Shown here in pieces: positions 1 to 25,200 of a DNA stretch of 64,000 nt (position 1 is its first letter; the number at the start of each line of letters is the position of its first letter). Below the pieces are notes generated by a model. It made no database searches. It was not told the DNA's origin and worked only from the letters and a program-made list of their open reading frames with translations. Both the position numbers and the translations under genes were made by a program. This stretch comes from Tubulanus polymorphus (taxonomy: Eukaryota > Nemertea > Palaeonemertea > Tubulaniformes > Tubulanidae), in assembly GCF_964204645.1 (NCBI RefSeq), contig NC_134027.1:25098485-25162484 (forward strand), given 5' to 3'.

Positions 1-149
1 AATGATCTACCCCTAGAAATCTATCAGTTATATACAGTCTGTTGGTCAGTAAATCGTAAGCCGCTTTTGAAATTGAATATTTATCGAGCATTTTCAATCC
101 TCAATTGAACTTTACACGTTGGCAGAATTAATCTGAATATTTTGATTTA

Positions 150-400
150 AGCCGCGATCACACGTAAACGATTTGACCCGCGCCAAATTGACACTGACCA
201 GGCCACGAGTCAAATTTGACCCCTGCCTAATTATGTGTTCACACTTAAACCACTCACTCGATACTAAACAATGCCTAAACAAAGCGAAGAGGGTCATTTT
301 CGGAATCATTTGTCTCGTGCTAAAATTTGGCTCAGGCCTGGTCCGATGTTTTTGGTCGGGCCAAACAGGCTCAGGTCTATTTGGCACCCGTGTGAATAGT
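150..400. mobile_element. Short non-autonomous element, GCCGCGATCACAC family
   Basis: The stretch opens with GCCGCGATCACACG and closes near CACCCGTGTGAA, and holds inner pieces such as AAATTTGACCC and GCCTGGTCCGATG. The same order of pieces recurs at 34753-34878, where the end repeats are clearer. I read both as copies of one short inverted-repeat element. The ends here are weak and no coding potential is seen. Confidence 0.35.
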
Positions 401-427
401 TGTCCCGTGCCAAAAACGCACGCGCGA

Positions 428-1195
428 TTGGCTACTTGTCCTACAATTATAGTCCAATGTTGACAAAACTTGGTATGTAGGTACTACAGGCCAAGGACTT
501 AAAACTTATAAAGCGTTTTTGCCAATTTAATCTCTAGGGGGAGCTGTACGGGTCGCATTTGTAAAATCTTTAAATTGCTACTTGTCCTACAATTATTGTC
601 CGATCTTGACGAAACTTGGTTTATAAATACAACAGGCCAAGGGACAAAATATTATAGAGCCTTTTTTAGAAATTCAACCTTTAGGAGGCGCTGTACAGGT
701 TACACTTGTAAAATCATTAAATCGCTACTCATCCTACAATTATAGTCCAATGTTGACAAAACTTGGTATGTAGGTACTACAGGCCAAGGGCTAAAAAGTT
801 ATAGAGCCGTTTCCCCAATTTGATCTCTAGGGGCGCTGTACGGGTGGCGCTTGTAAAATCTTTAACTCGCTACTTGTCCTACAATTATTGTCCGATCTTG
901 ACGAAACTTGGTTTATAAATACTACAGGCCAAGGGACAAAATGTTATAGAGCCTTTTTTTCGAAATTTGACATTAAGGGGGAGCTGTACAGGTTACACTT
1001 GTAAAATCATTAAATCGCTACTCATCCTACAATTATTGTCCAATGTTGACGAAACTTGGTATGTAGATACTATGGGCCAAGGGCTAAAAACTTATAGGCG
1101 GTTTTCCAAATTTAATCTCTAGGGGGCACTGTACTGGTGGCGCTTGTAAAATCTTTAAATCGCTACTTGTCCTACAATTATTGTCCAATCTTCAA
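428..1195. repeat. Tandem repeat, ~146-bp units in an A-B alternation
   Basis: Six units (the last partial) start near 428, 575, 720, 866, 1013 and 1158. Each opens with a GCTACTYRTCCTACAATTAT-like stretch and carries GACRAAACTTGGT, CAGGCCAAGG and a GGGGCGCTGTAC-like block. Odd units (type A) read GTATGTAGGTACTA and GGGCTAAAA; even units (type B) read GTTTATAAATACTA and GGGACAAAAT. The array is therefore a dimer of about 292 bp repeated, a higher-order arrangement. It lies upstream of the first MAGI exon in view. Confidence 0.85.
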
Positions 1196-1653
1196 ATCAC
1201 AGGGCATAACAAACAAAAAAAACATTGGAAACGTTTTTCACGAGGAAAAGTGTGAGCTTGGTGCTGAAGATGTATCTTTGTCCGTGGACGAACCTCACGA
1301 AGCAAATTACGATTAGTCGCTAATGAAAACGTTCTCATTCTCGACGACTTCGATGGATGTTTTTTTTCTTAAATCGGTCGCCGAAAGAAAACGAAACGCA
1401 GTCATTAGAACTGGTTCGTTTGAATGTGCGCGAGAAGCTCGCTTAATACAGATATCATAGCCTGGAAATCAGAACTTCCGCGATTATGAAATAGGGTAGA
1501 AATATATAAACTACGGGACTCAGTTCCATGACTTAAGATTAACGGTTGAAGATTCAGTTATTGAAATCGACGGTGGTTTGCGTATGCGTATCTCGGTGCC
1601 TGGCTTTGCGAAATTATATAGTTTAATAAGTATGATTCGTGTTGTATTTTCAG

Positions 1654-13961
<12,308 letters not shown>

Positions 13962-14451
13962 TCTTAACTCCGATTTTAGAGAATCGTTTTTCTTCTCATC
14001 GAATTTTTTTCTCTCGAAAACTTCAGGGTTCGGTTTTGTTTGTTAGAGAGACCAGTGTTTGAAAATTTCACAGAATGATGAACCGATGGAAATAACTGAA
14101 AAATTTTTCGAAATAATCTGTGACTAGGTGTTATTAGTCCTCGTTAGCGGAAGTAATTAAGTTTGCTTAATTGAAGCTGGTAGATGATTAGATTAAGTTC
14201 CTTCAGTTTAATCGAATCTACCTTAGCTTTAATCGGATCTTAGTTTTATTTGATTTCGGTTTTATAGGAAATTTCTGAGTATGAATCTTAGACAAGTGTT
14301 ACTCAGCAGAACTATGTCACTCACCACCTGAAAAAGCTGCCATTTTGTGCATTTATTCCATCATAAAAATCATCTGCCTATAAAATGTATCCACATCATA
14401 ATGGAGACAGTTTTGCAGAACTAAGTAGAGTCAAATCACATTGAAAATCTG

Positions 14452-14631
14452 GGGCCAGTTGCTCAAAAATTGGTTAAAGATAACCGATGATAAATACCAT
14501 AGTAGTAATGAACTTTTACATGTCACCGTGTCAACTATCCTCCGGTTAATTTTAACCAACTTTTGAGCAATTGCAGCTCCAGAAAGTTGCCATAAGTGAC
14601 AAATCATAATTTGGTTTTGCACAACTGGCCC
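14452..14631. mobile_element. MITE, GGGCCAGTTG ends
   Basis: The left end is GGGCCAGTTGCTCAAAA, and the right end on the other strand is GGGCCAGTTGTGCAAAA. An inner inverted repeat (GCTCAAAAATTGGTTAA against TTAACCAACTTTTGAGC) spans 14461-14571. No ORF. Confidence 0.7.
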
Positions 14632-14950
14632 ATGATCGTAAAGACATTAACCAGAATTTTCTAAGATATCCGCCAATATATATTATAGCTTATTTAATAA
14701 TTTATTACATAATACGACAGGCTAAAATCTACTACCGGAAATCGAAATTCGCGTTTCTGTGTCGAATTGAATATAGGATAAGATCTGGCACTCCGAGTAA
14801 CCTGGATTCTACCCGGATGGTAAAGGAGTATGCACTGATGGTAGATTTTACTCTGCAATGTTCTATAGACTATACCCATAAATCATGCCGAATATTCTTT
14901 CATTGATATGTTTGTACAATGTACTTAAAAATTATGCTAATGATACTAAC

Positions 14951-14995
14951 ATTATGATAATAATGATAATAATAATAATAATAATAATAATAATG
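14951..14995. repeat. (ATA)n / (TAA)n microsatellite
   Basis: A run of AAT/ATA trinucleotides of about 45 bp with few interruptions. Confidence 0.9.
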
Positions 14996-15922
14996 GTTAT
15001 GAACATTAGTGATAAATTACGTTATTAGTGATTATTTTAGTACGATGAATTGAATTAACGATGAATTATTTAGCGCGTGATATTAAGCTATTTTGCTCAA
15101 GTAAAGTTTTGTTTTGTACACAGGTGACTATCTACTTCTTCATGGAGCAGTAAAATGAAATGTCGATGGCTTCAGTAATCGGTATCCCGGTAAATCAGTT
15201 TTCCTAAAAAAAAATGTCTTGCCTAAAATTCATAAATTTGGCGTGCCAAAGTTAGTTTAGAGAAGCGTTGAGTTTAAATAAGTTCGAATTGTAGACTTTG
15301 GAAATGTTAAGAAATTGTACGTAAGCAATTATCAGTTTGTCGATTGTAGTGTTCAAGCAGTTTTTATCAGCAGACGGACTGATATTGATTTTATTCGTAC
15401 GTCTATTTTGCTATTGATGTTCGACTGAAATTGCGAATAATTGTGTTTTTAATCCATAAATCAAAGCAGGTCTTTGGTGATTTCTCGTGTTGAAGATAAT
15501 TTTTGTTTTCGTGTCGATGATGTAATTTCCATAACTCTCTACAACTGCTTATAACACTATCGTTGTGTAATATAGTACGGTGATTAAAATGGCTGCTCTA
15601 TGTAGGTCGATGTTTTTTGAGTGTAAAATCTAAAAATTCAGGATCCAGTTCCGCAGTTGTGAGTTTGAGGAGTTAAAATCTGTTCATTTTCAACGAGTTA
15701 ACTCTGAGGTAAATCTTGACTGGGTTCTGCACTCTCATTAAGTCATTCTCTGGTAAATTCTACTGCCTCACAAAGGTGGGGCGAAGTTGAATTATAAACC
15801 TAGTCACGTGGCATTGTTTCTATAAAGACTCACTCCTAGCGTTGTTTCGTGAAGAAATAACTGGATTTTCTTTTTATTCATGCAATAAATCGGGCATTGT
15901 AGAAAATTAGTCGTCGTTAGCC

Positions 15923-16022
15923 GGGACCCGGTTCCACGAAAGATTTCGATCTTTAAACGTTTGATAGTTCTCAGTTTTTCAAGAACGTGAATTGATAACT
16001 TTTTCGTGAAACTGGTCAGGTC
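15923..16022. mobile_element. Short MITE, GGGACCCGGTTCCACGAAA ends
   Basis: The left end is GGGACCCGGTTCCACGAAA, and the right end on the other strand is GGACCTGACCAGTTTCACGA. The element is only ~100 bp. It shares its outer bases with the other GGGNCC families in this window but has an unrelated interior. Confidence 0.6.
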
Positions 16023-16108
16023 CATGTTTGTGCTTCATAGTTGAAATGGCAGCAGTTTTTTCCGTGAATTTTTCTGAATTATGTACGTATCGGATGATAA
16101 TATCAACT

Positions 16109-16347
16109 TGGGGCGGATTTAGGGGGTGGTCTCAGGGGTCCGGACCCCTGCCTTACCAAATCATTAAAATCTCTAAATTTGGCACTTATCCTCTCGGAAA
16201 TTGCAGCCTCTCTGGTATATTTCTTCAAAAATATCTAAAACCGAACGCGGAACCCCTACAGAGGCTTTTGACATGGTTGCTTTATCCGAGAAATGCCCTT
16301 TCTTTTCTTCTGGATCCCGCCTTCCTATTTTCCTAGATCCGCCCCTG
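16109..16347. mobile_element. hAT-like MITE, GGGGCGGAT ends
   Basis: It starts TGGGGCGGATTTAGG and ends CCTAGATCCGCCCCTG. CAGGGGCGGATC-type termini are common among hAT non-autonomous elements. No matching 8-bp target duplication is visible. The open frame through it is not a gene. Confidence 0.65.
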
Positions 16348-16785
16348 ATGAATGTAGCTTAGAAACATCAGAAACGATTCGATGAATTGTACATTGACTT
16401 AGTGTTTATAGCCTTAAGACTAAAAACCTGTAAGTAACGTAGTAATATTTCCACGGATGTAAATTGTAAATATTTAAATCGATTTTACGTTCAAGAAGAT
16501 GTAATCGTGAACATGTATATAACGAACTGTGATTCATTCGCGTTCAAAATCCTGTTCCATATTCGGCGATGACGATGTTTAAAGTTAAGTGTGTTTTAAA
16601 TGAAGACAAAGCCCCGGAGGCTGCCGCGCGTCTGTTCTGTTCTCGTTAAATTGTTTCTCGTCGAATATTCATCGTCAACGGATGTCTACGATGCAACTGG
16701 TTCTCATCCTCGCTTGCCAGGGTTCGATTGCCTTCCGCCGAAACTCATGACAACACAAACTGTGGCCGCATTGGTTTATAACACA

Positions 16786-16926
16786 GGGACCAGTTGCATA
16801 GTCATGGCTTAGACTTAAGACATGTCTAAAACCAACTTAGTTCTATACTCAATCTAACAACTTAAGACCAGTCTTAAGATTTAAGACCACTTTTGGACTT
16901 AAGTCACGACTGTGCAACTGGGCCCA
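16786..16926. mobile_element. MITE, GGGACCAGTTGCATAGTC ends
   Basis: The left end GGGACCAGTTGCATAGTCAT is mirrored at the right (other strand GGGCCCAGTTGCACAGTCGT), with CTTAAG blocks inside on both sides. At 141 bp it looks like the cleanest copy of the family also seen at 10768-10905, and its interior resembles the tandem unit at 26483-26762. Confidence 0.8.
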
Positions 16927-17267
16927 GGTTGCTGCTCTGTGGCCATCAGTCAAATATATCTAGCCAATCAGATGCCTTGCTAACAATACAACGCATCTGA
17001 TTGGCCTAATACATAGACTGGTGGGCGCTGAGCAGCAACCTGTCCGCCTAAGAAATATCGGGCTATGTAATAAACCAGTGAAGAAGACCAGTGAAGCTTA
17101 AACTCCGACAACGGCAATCTAACCCTGGCAAGTGAATATGCTGTTCCTACGTATGAAGCCGTGTTCACTTAGAAAAATATATCAAATCCCTTAAAAATCC
17201 CATAAACTACTTATAATAGCAAATACTATACATACACATAATAGATAATAGTATTCATTCTTCTTTG

Positions 17268-17314
17268 ATCCGGTTCCACAGTGGATAAACTCACAACTGT
17301 GGAACCGGGAGTCC
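17268..17314. repeat. Short perfect hairpin of the CCGGTTCCACAGT end sequence
   Basis: CCGGTTCCACAGT and its reverse complement ACTGTGGAACCGG flank an ~12-base loop (17270-17308). It looks like two element ends with the interior lost. Confidence 0.7.
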
Positions 17315-17742
17315 AAATTTTTAATACGTGTATATTTCCTCTCTTATTCCGCTCATAAATAGCCAGGGTTACCATATTATTATAAACCGCTAAATAATCA
17401 TCATTTTCTTGTAATCGTCATGTTAGTCTTCGGGTCCGCTTTCAGAAATCGACAGTTCCTAGTTTTTGCGAAATCGGCGAGATAAAAGAAAATCTGTTCA
17501 TCTTTTCAGTAATTTAGACTAGAGTCAAATTTAGCGTAAACTAGACGCCATAAAAGTAGGTTTTATTCTAGAAAGAAGCTCTTTCGCCATTGCGCGAACT
17601 TCATTAATACCACAGATTGACCGGAAAAAAAATCTTTGAATTGACTGGGAAATATTGTATTAGTTCAGCATCGATCAGTCAATCAGATCGCATGTTAAAG
17701 TAGATTTGATAATTTGTTATGAATATATCGATGATTATTATA

Positions 17743-17748
17743 AATAAA
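17743..17748 (+). terminator. Candidate polyA signal for MAGI
   Basis: AATAAA, the first canonical hexamer downstream of the MAGI stop that is not part of a simple repeat. Assignment to MAGI rests on order and strand only. Confidence 0.3.
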
Positions 17749-20700
17749 TGTGCAATTTAACCTTTCATTTACATCCAGTTTTATCTTCTTCTTTTTTCGG
17801 AATGCTTCAAATTTAGTTTGGATTTTTTTTTCCTATTTCGTGGGGTTTTGAAATAACGGTCTGATAGGACTATTCTAGAGGATTTGTACAGGGTTAGTCT
17901 TAATTTGGAGTACCAGCTCGATGAGCCCGCTAGAGCTCTTGTAATTAATAACCAACCGTACAGTGCTGCCACCAATTAACTTAACCGTATGGTGCTGCCA
18001 CCGATGCCCTATGTAACACGTGCGTTTGTTTATTTCCGTGGTGTGACGTGTCTGGAAATTCGACCAATGAGCGAGACTGAATCGACACACACCTCCAGTT
18101 AGCCAACTCACGTGTATCTGAGCTGATAAAATAGTTCGAAAAGTTTTTACCAATAAATCAAAGAAAGTCAAGAAAAGTCTGCTTCCAAACTCAAATAACC
18201 AAAAATATAATTTACGAATATCTTTCAGTGGTATTTTGTAACTTTTAAAAGATATTCGCCGACTTTTCACCGAATTCGGCGCATTGACTTTCGTCCTCGG
18301 CAGCCATTGAGCCTCTCGAGTAGAGTCGAACCTGGGTCATCAGATCGTAAATTACCAGCAAAATGACGGGCTTTTACAGCAGAATTATACGGTTCGTATA
18401 AACACGTATTTACTCTTTAAATTATCAACCGGATTTTAGTTTGAGACAGTGTTTAATTAGGTTGCAATTTGACTTAAGAAGTATGGAAAATTTTTGACAT
18501 TTCCACAGCACAGGCTCGGGGGATCGATTCTCTTAACACCGCACGTACCGACCGTGTTCATTCGCAATGAAAGGTTGACCTTGCTAAAAGTCGACGTCGT
18601 CCAGTAACTTTGTTTCTGTAGGTCTCCTGCTTTTGCCAATTGTTGATTGATCATAGGTTATAACCAGGTCGCCATTTCTTTCTTTCATTCAATCCAAACC
18701 TGATAAAAAGTGAGTCCAATCATTTAATTGATAATTCATTCCAAAGTTGTTTGTTGCTGGAATCAAGATGAGTTCTGATCTTAAACTTTCTTCTCTCATA
18801 AGGAGTTGACTGAATAGTATTCTGCTGATGTTAGACCCTGTAATCTACTACCGCTATCTTATCTATCTATCTCGTGATAAGATTGCACCTTTACATTTGA
18901 ACTTACACAAGAAAAGTTCATTGATAACTTTATTCAATTATAGTCTGACCATTTTGATTAATCATAGTCAGTCTACATAAGAGCAGTCCCCAATAAGTAA
19001 CTTTTTTTCTAAAAATACAGATTTCATTTCAGCCTTTCCGATATAGGCGTCTAACTCTTTCACTGTAGGCAATTTGTATTGGTTTTGTATCGGCAGCCTT
19101 GGATCCAATCTCACAATACTGAGTTGAATTTAACTCTAGAATATAATTAGGCCTAGTTCATTGAAAATGAACTTATTACAACACTGCAGTCAAATAGGCT
19201 ATAAACTCTAACTGTGGAGCAGAATCCTGGATATATTGATTAGGGCCTAATTGATGGGAGTCCTGGATACTGTTTATTGATCTGTGAAGTTGCTATGGTT
19301 CGTTTCCTTAGAAACCGTGAAATTGTCTTTATTTCAAGCTGTGGGGTGGTGGGGGAAAGTGTGTTTTTCATTTCAATACCGTGTGTGTAAAAAGATGTTG
19401 GATTGTGAGTGCGACTTGGCTGACTGTGATGGAAGGTAATCAGTAAGAAGATCCCCAAACCTCATCCACCGCGCCCCCTCAACCAGTGTCACCATCAATA
19501 AATCGACCAACCATATCATTAAACCTGATAAGGCCAATTGATTACATTAACATATGTTAATAGTGTTTAATAGTTAATTAGTAACAATTTATATGTGTAT
19601 TAATGTGTATGCACAGGTTTTGAGCATGTTATCAGAGGTGTCCAATTAAATGCGTATAGGATATAACTTGTTTTCCTAATTATTTCCTAATTATAAGGGA
19701 GGTAATTAGGCTAGGCCATGATCAGGCAATTAATTTCTAAGCTACCTATAAGGTACCAGCACATTTGTTATAGGTTGTAAATGTTTCGGAAAACGTATCC
19801 TGCTCCCTGGGACCTGGTTACATTTGTATGGTTCTGGACCTGCTGCCCCAACTCGAAATAGAAGATTACACCAAAGTCAAGCTTTGATTTTCTGTATTTT
19901 GGGGGGGGGGATCGAAAACCTTGCTACTTCAGCAGCCACGATGTCGTACACTTAACGATGAATGCAGCCCCTTTAGAATTCCAGCATATTGAGAACACTG
20001 ATAGTTCCCCGGCCAAATTATCCTCTGGACTAAATTATTCTTTCGTTTAAAATTGTTTTCAAATTTCTCGCATGTTTTACATTGTCTGCTGGTACTGGTG
20101 AGAAATAACTATTGCAATGTTCTCCATAAGGTGCATCTACTTTTATCACTAGCCACAACAGCTGGGGCTATGGAGACCAGGTTCGTTCCATGTCCTGTTG
20201 AAAAATATAAATTCAATGTCTCGACATTCTGACGGTGTTCGACAGATAGAGATAGGTCTAGGCCCGAATATTCTCTGAATTGTCACGTTCAGCCTGTTTA
20301 AAAGCTCCATTGTTAGTAAACTTTTTTCTTCGGTGACCTTTCGATTCATGTCTGGTGATTCAGTGTTCGATGCATGAAAACACTTGTTTCCAGATCTTTT
20401 TATCCGATCGAACCTGTTTTTGTTTTTCTCGGAATAAAAGCTGTTCATTATTTTTCGCGATAAAAAAAAACTGGTAGCGGCCTAAATGATTAAATGTGAA
20501 GCGTTAATATTGAATATTTTGTTTGTCGTGACTACGCGATATTTCTAATGACGTTATTTGTCGGCTGTTCTTTGGAATCGACCGACATCTAGAATCGAGT
20601 CCACGTTTCACAGATCACACAACAACCTATGTCACTGTTATTTTAATTTATCTTATCTGACAATTAGTCGTTAATTTCGTCATCAGACTGGGCTTGTTTT

Positions 20701-22246
20701 AAAAACTTCAGGTCGGGTCGCGCATTTTGTTTATCTATCAAGCTTTCGAATTTTGTTCCCGACCTCAAGACTTATGACACCATCGCCCATCAGGTTATAT
20801 TTTTCTCAAGAAGTAATCTCTTTTCGTCATACTTTATGACGTTTCAAGACTGCCACATTCCTCCTGCACTAGAAGTACTGCATTCCTACGAAATCTGAAA
20901 TTTTCCCTTTTGAAATAGCTTGAAAAATCCAGGAATGATGGATCTTCAGGGACTGTGAAGTCGACCCGTCGCTCACGAGGACTGTTATTGATGAGTTGTA
21001 TTTACCTCAGGATTTGAACCCGGTGACCCTCAGCTACGGCATGAAACACTGCTACTCTAGACCGAACAAGCAGCTTCAAATATTGTCATCATTAGCCAAT
21101 CAGAAATCCTGTTTTATTTTAGCCAGGGTTTTTCCAGTTATCTGTGGAATTTCGCTTACTGATTATACAACGGTCAATTGGTGCCGCGAGTATTCTTGTG
21201 GCAAACATGCGCTGCGGTTTCGTCCCGTGGCTGAGTCTAGCGATTGCATCAGCTTCGAATCCCTGGTGAGGCAGGATGCATTACCTGGGATCAAATATAA
21301 TGAGCGAACAGGTAATAAATAGGTAAACTGATTTTATCAGGAATCATTAGCTTTCGCTACTGGTGTACAGAAGTTCATCGGGTATTTATGGATTGATTTA
21401 CCTCCTGATAGCATCGTGAGACTTCACTGTAATTTAAAACCCTGTTTCGGGATGGAGAAATCCAGCCACGATGACTTCTCTTTAAACCCCGAGAACAGCC
21501 CGATTAATGACGAGTTTTATTATGAGGAAAATTCTGCCCTCGATGACGACTTTCCGAGAAGCTCTCAAACACGTATCACAGGGTGATAATCTGTTGCTCC
21601 AGTTGTTCAGAAGATAATTGCGGATAGTCCAGCTCTTAAAATGTATCAATCATGGGGTTTAAATCCCGTGATTTAGCTACCCATAGAAATTCAGTGTCTT
21701 GCAGCCAGAAAAAATATCAACTTTGAATTCCTTATTGAGCGAATTCCGTCGCGACATATCATTATTTATAATTCGAGAGCTTCATCGAAAATCGACACGA
21801 ATTCCTCAAAAAATACTGCGACGAACATAACAATCCGACGAATATAATCGTCGTCGATGTCCTATTGTAGATCAGGGTTCAACGTTCAAGCTGTGCGTGC
21901 AGCCTGGAAATATTCTGACCCGATGTTGACACCAACAGCTGGGTCATCTAACTCGGGAGGTGTGTCGCCTCTAAAGCCTTCTGATTGGCCGTCGTAGGGG
22001 GTATGTCTCCTATCCGATTGGTCAGATTGACTTTGACGTCTGGCCTTATCAGTTCTTATGTCATAGATTGTCGCGAAATTCGGATAAAATCGATCAATAT
22101 TATTGAATTCTGGTCACAAGCAGTTTGATTAGTTAGTGAAATGCGATATCGCCACGAGTCAGGATTTCAGATTTCAACCATCGGTTTTTGCGACAAATTC
22201 GGATTCGAAGTTTTGTGATATTTAGTCGGACGCGCGGCGGTTTGCG
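17749..22246. other. Intergenic / PEPCK upstream region, no gene recognised
   Basis: No convincing exon was found. There is a 10-bp stem hairpin at 18215-18258 (CGAATATCTT / AAGATATTCG). Partial element ends are scattered through it. A CRE-like TGACGTCT at 22034-22041 and a GATA-type CTTATC close by could belong to the PEPCK promoter, since PEPCK genes of many animals respond to cAMP, but both are short motifs. The ORF of 108 codons at 20996-21322 resembles nothing I know. Confidence 0.4.
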
Positions 22247-25200
22247 ATGACCGTTGATGAATTAACGATGTCGTCGTCGACGACGACCGGTCAGATTTAC
22301 AGCGTTTGGTGCGAAGTGCCGGAAAAAAACATTTCGCTTATCAGCGACAAGGAATTCATTCTCAGGGAGGAGTCGTATCCCGATATCATGAACGGGTAGG
22401 TCCAACTCTCCTGAAACTGCGCGCTGTCTTTTGTGTTCTAAAAAAAAAGTTGAGAATTGTTTTCTATTTCCGAACGTTTCAACTTTTTGAAGTCAATTTC
22501 TTGATGTTTTGAAATATTCGCTATCGTGAAACAATTGTAGGACCAATCTGAGTTTTTCATCAGGCCTTTCTGATCATTTCATTTGTAGATCGAAGTAGAC
22601 CACAGTGGGCTTTTCAAAATTGGCACAATTGGCTTCAAAATCCGAAAATGTAAATCGTTTATAATATGATTATTCCTGTTGCCCTATCTTTCATAGGGCG
22701 CACTTACAAAACAGTCTTTTTTGAAATATTTACATCCGAGATGAAGTTTAAAAGTAGGTTTTCTTAGCGTAGTCTATATCGAGTCAAATCTGACTGGTGA
22801 AACTGCGCCAAAAAGATTATTTCGGTTTTTACCGCGGCATCTTTTCCATCACCCCTTCTTCGAAAGCGTCCCTCAGTTTTTTTGTGGTCCGCAGTTCTTT
22901 CCTGTCTAAAACCTGCAATATCCAGATTCAGTACTGGATAGTAGTGAATGTGTGAGTGTATTTTAGGAGTTTACCTCACGGCTGGGTCTCTCTTCCACTT
23001 TCTCCTCTACTCTGACATTTAAAGCTCATCCGACTGTAAACTGCAGATCTGCCGATTTTCTCATGTTATGCAACTGTTAGCGCTGAACTGAAGGTATTTC
23101 AGTCTTGTCTGTATCGTCTGTATTCACAGATTTTTTTATTCCAGCTAATGTTAAAGCCTATACACGCGGCGTCGAGCTAATCTTCTTTCCCGCTGAATTC
23201 GTTCGTTATTTCGCTATTATTTCTACATTGTAAAAAACAATCCTCACTTCGAATGATAGGAATCGCTCGTTTAAAATGTATTTTACTCTGAAGGCGGAAA
23301 TGTTTATGACATTTTAATATCGTATTTGAGAGGACCCGGTATTTCAGCGTAATTATGGGACTTGAACCCGATTATCTCTGCCGACGTCTGCTCTGGTGTT
23401 CTGATTTCTCCACATCCTCAGCGGAGTCTTAATTCATTATTATTCAATACACTAGAGCTTTCTGAGGCTGTTTCAATCGATCCAACATTTGTTCAATTTA
23501 GATTCTGGTAAATTTGTGTAGGCCTATATATTGCTAGTGCCTCGTACATTAGACTATTTACCCGGATGATATATGGGTTATTCTAGGAAGGATTTTGAGT
23601 GACAATTGATCCAGTGTGTACTGCATTGGGGAAATCGAGGGCATTTGATAATCAGCAAAATTACGTATGCTTTTTGAATGGCAGCCAGTAAATTTGTATT
23701 GATCTGATTTGAATCCAGCTTATCCTACGGTTGGCCTGGTTATTTATGTATTTATTGGAAGATGCCCTATTTTCATAGACAGCCATATTCAAAAACAGCT
23801 AATAATGTTAGATTTACAGATTTTTTTAACTCGATCGAAAAGAGTTTTGAAGTTAATATGATGAGGTTTCTATTTATAGATGTTTGAACTCCTTGATCAA
23901 CAAGAGTTTTAAAGCTTATATGATGGGGCTTCGATTTACAGATACTTGATTTCATTGATCAAAAAGAGTTGTAAAGCTAATATGATGACCTTGTTGTATT
24001 TACAGATGTTCGAACTCGTTGATCAAACAGAGTTTAAAAGGTCTAACGCAACAGACGGGACTCGGCCACGCGAGGGCGATCACGAGTCTCGGCGGCGATC
24101 TCAGCAAACTGCCCGAAAACGTACAGAACTACGTACAGAAAAACATCAAGATCTGCGAACCGGAAAATATATACATCTGCGACGGTACGAAGAAAGAGGA
24201 GGGCTTCCTGCTCGATCTGCTGCAGAAAAACGGACAAATTAAGAAATTGTCGAAATATGAAAATAAGTAAGTATATACGCGGGGATCCCATCATCGCAGA
24301 CGGGTCCTGGAATTGATACAACTGGTCCGAGTTAATTCACTAAAAAGAAACCAGGGATTATGCACAACTGGATCCTGGTCCCAGTTGCCCAGTTCCGTGT
24401 TAATTTCGACTACCGTTAAAATCAGTTAAATGAAAAAACTATAGGCTCATAAAATGTATTCGTATATTAGAAAAACAAAGAATCATGATAAAAGATATAA
24501 GAATCAAAATGGCCTATCAAAACTTAAATGCAACTGTCAAAAAATTAGTTCATCCATTAATGTGAATTAATATCAAAATCATCATTGATTGAATTACATA
24601 AACTTGGTTCAACGAATATAGAAAAGTACATTCACAAATCAATATCAATATCACAGCTGGTCAAAATAGAAACAGCGTGCTACACATATATGTCAATCAG
24701 TCAATTCACTAAGTTCAACGTTTTGGAGTCAAAATTAGTTCATCTTCATAGAGAACGCATAGGCCTAATCAAAACAATCTAAAGTTATGAATGGAATATG
24801 AATGAAGCTAATTCAAGTAACGATGTGGAACCGGGTCCACTGGGTCCATGGGAACAAGTTGAGATTTGTTTATACCATAGTTAGGCTTTAAGCTAAGCAT
24901 ACATCGACAAAGCGACTGGAGACAACTAGTTGCTAGTGAGCGAGTGCCCCACGCAGATCGAAAATTTAGTAAAAACCAGCAACTGCGTGGCTCATGCCGG
25001 TCGCTAGGTCCATAGCGCACACATCGACAGCAACTGAGATGTGGTTTAGCAAATATTCTTGAGGGCATCACAAGTCACGTGACAAACAGCTTTGTTTTAG
25101 TCAGTTACAACCATGTGTTGTTGATTATGGAGCGCTCACATCGACGGATATGAGAGCAACTGAGTACAACTAGTTGCTCAAAAGTAGAACATGAGCAACT

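Larger units (their letters stand above)
13962..17748 (+). other. Probable MAGI 3' UTR / downstream DNA with TE insertions
   Basis: No exon is seen after the MAGI stop. The first clear AATAAA lies at 17743-17748, which would give a ~3.8-kb 3' UTR; an earlier weaker ATTAAA lies near 15583. The stretch contains a (ATA)n microsatellite and five inverted-repeat elements listed separately. The true transcript end cannot be settled from sequence alone. Confidence 0.3.

Noticed and set aside
18215-18258. Hairpin as a microRNA precursor
   Set aside because: The stem is only ~10 bp with a 24-base loop, too short for a typical animal pre-miRNA.
20996-21322. ORF of 108 codons upstream of PEPCK
   Set aside because: No recognisable domain, no splice context and mixed codon use. 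A GGTTCAAATCC-like box-B word on its minus strand lacks a box A at the right distance, so it is not a tRNA either.
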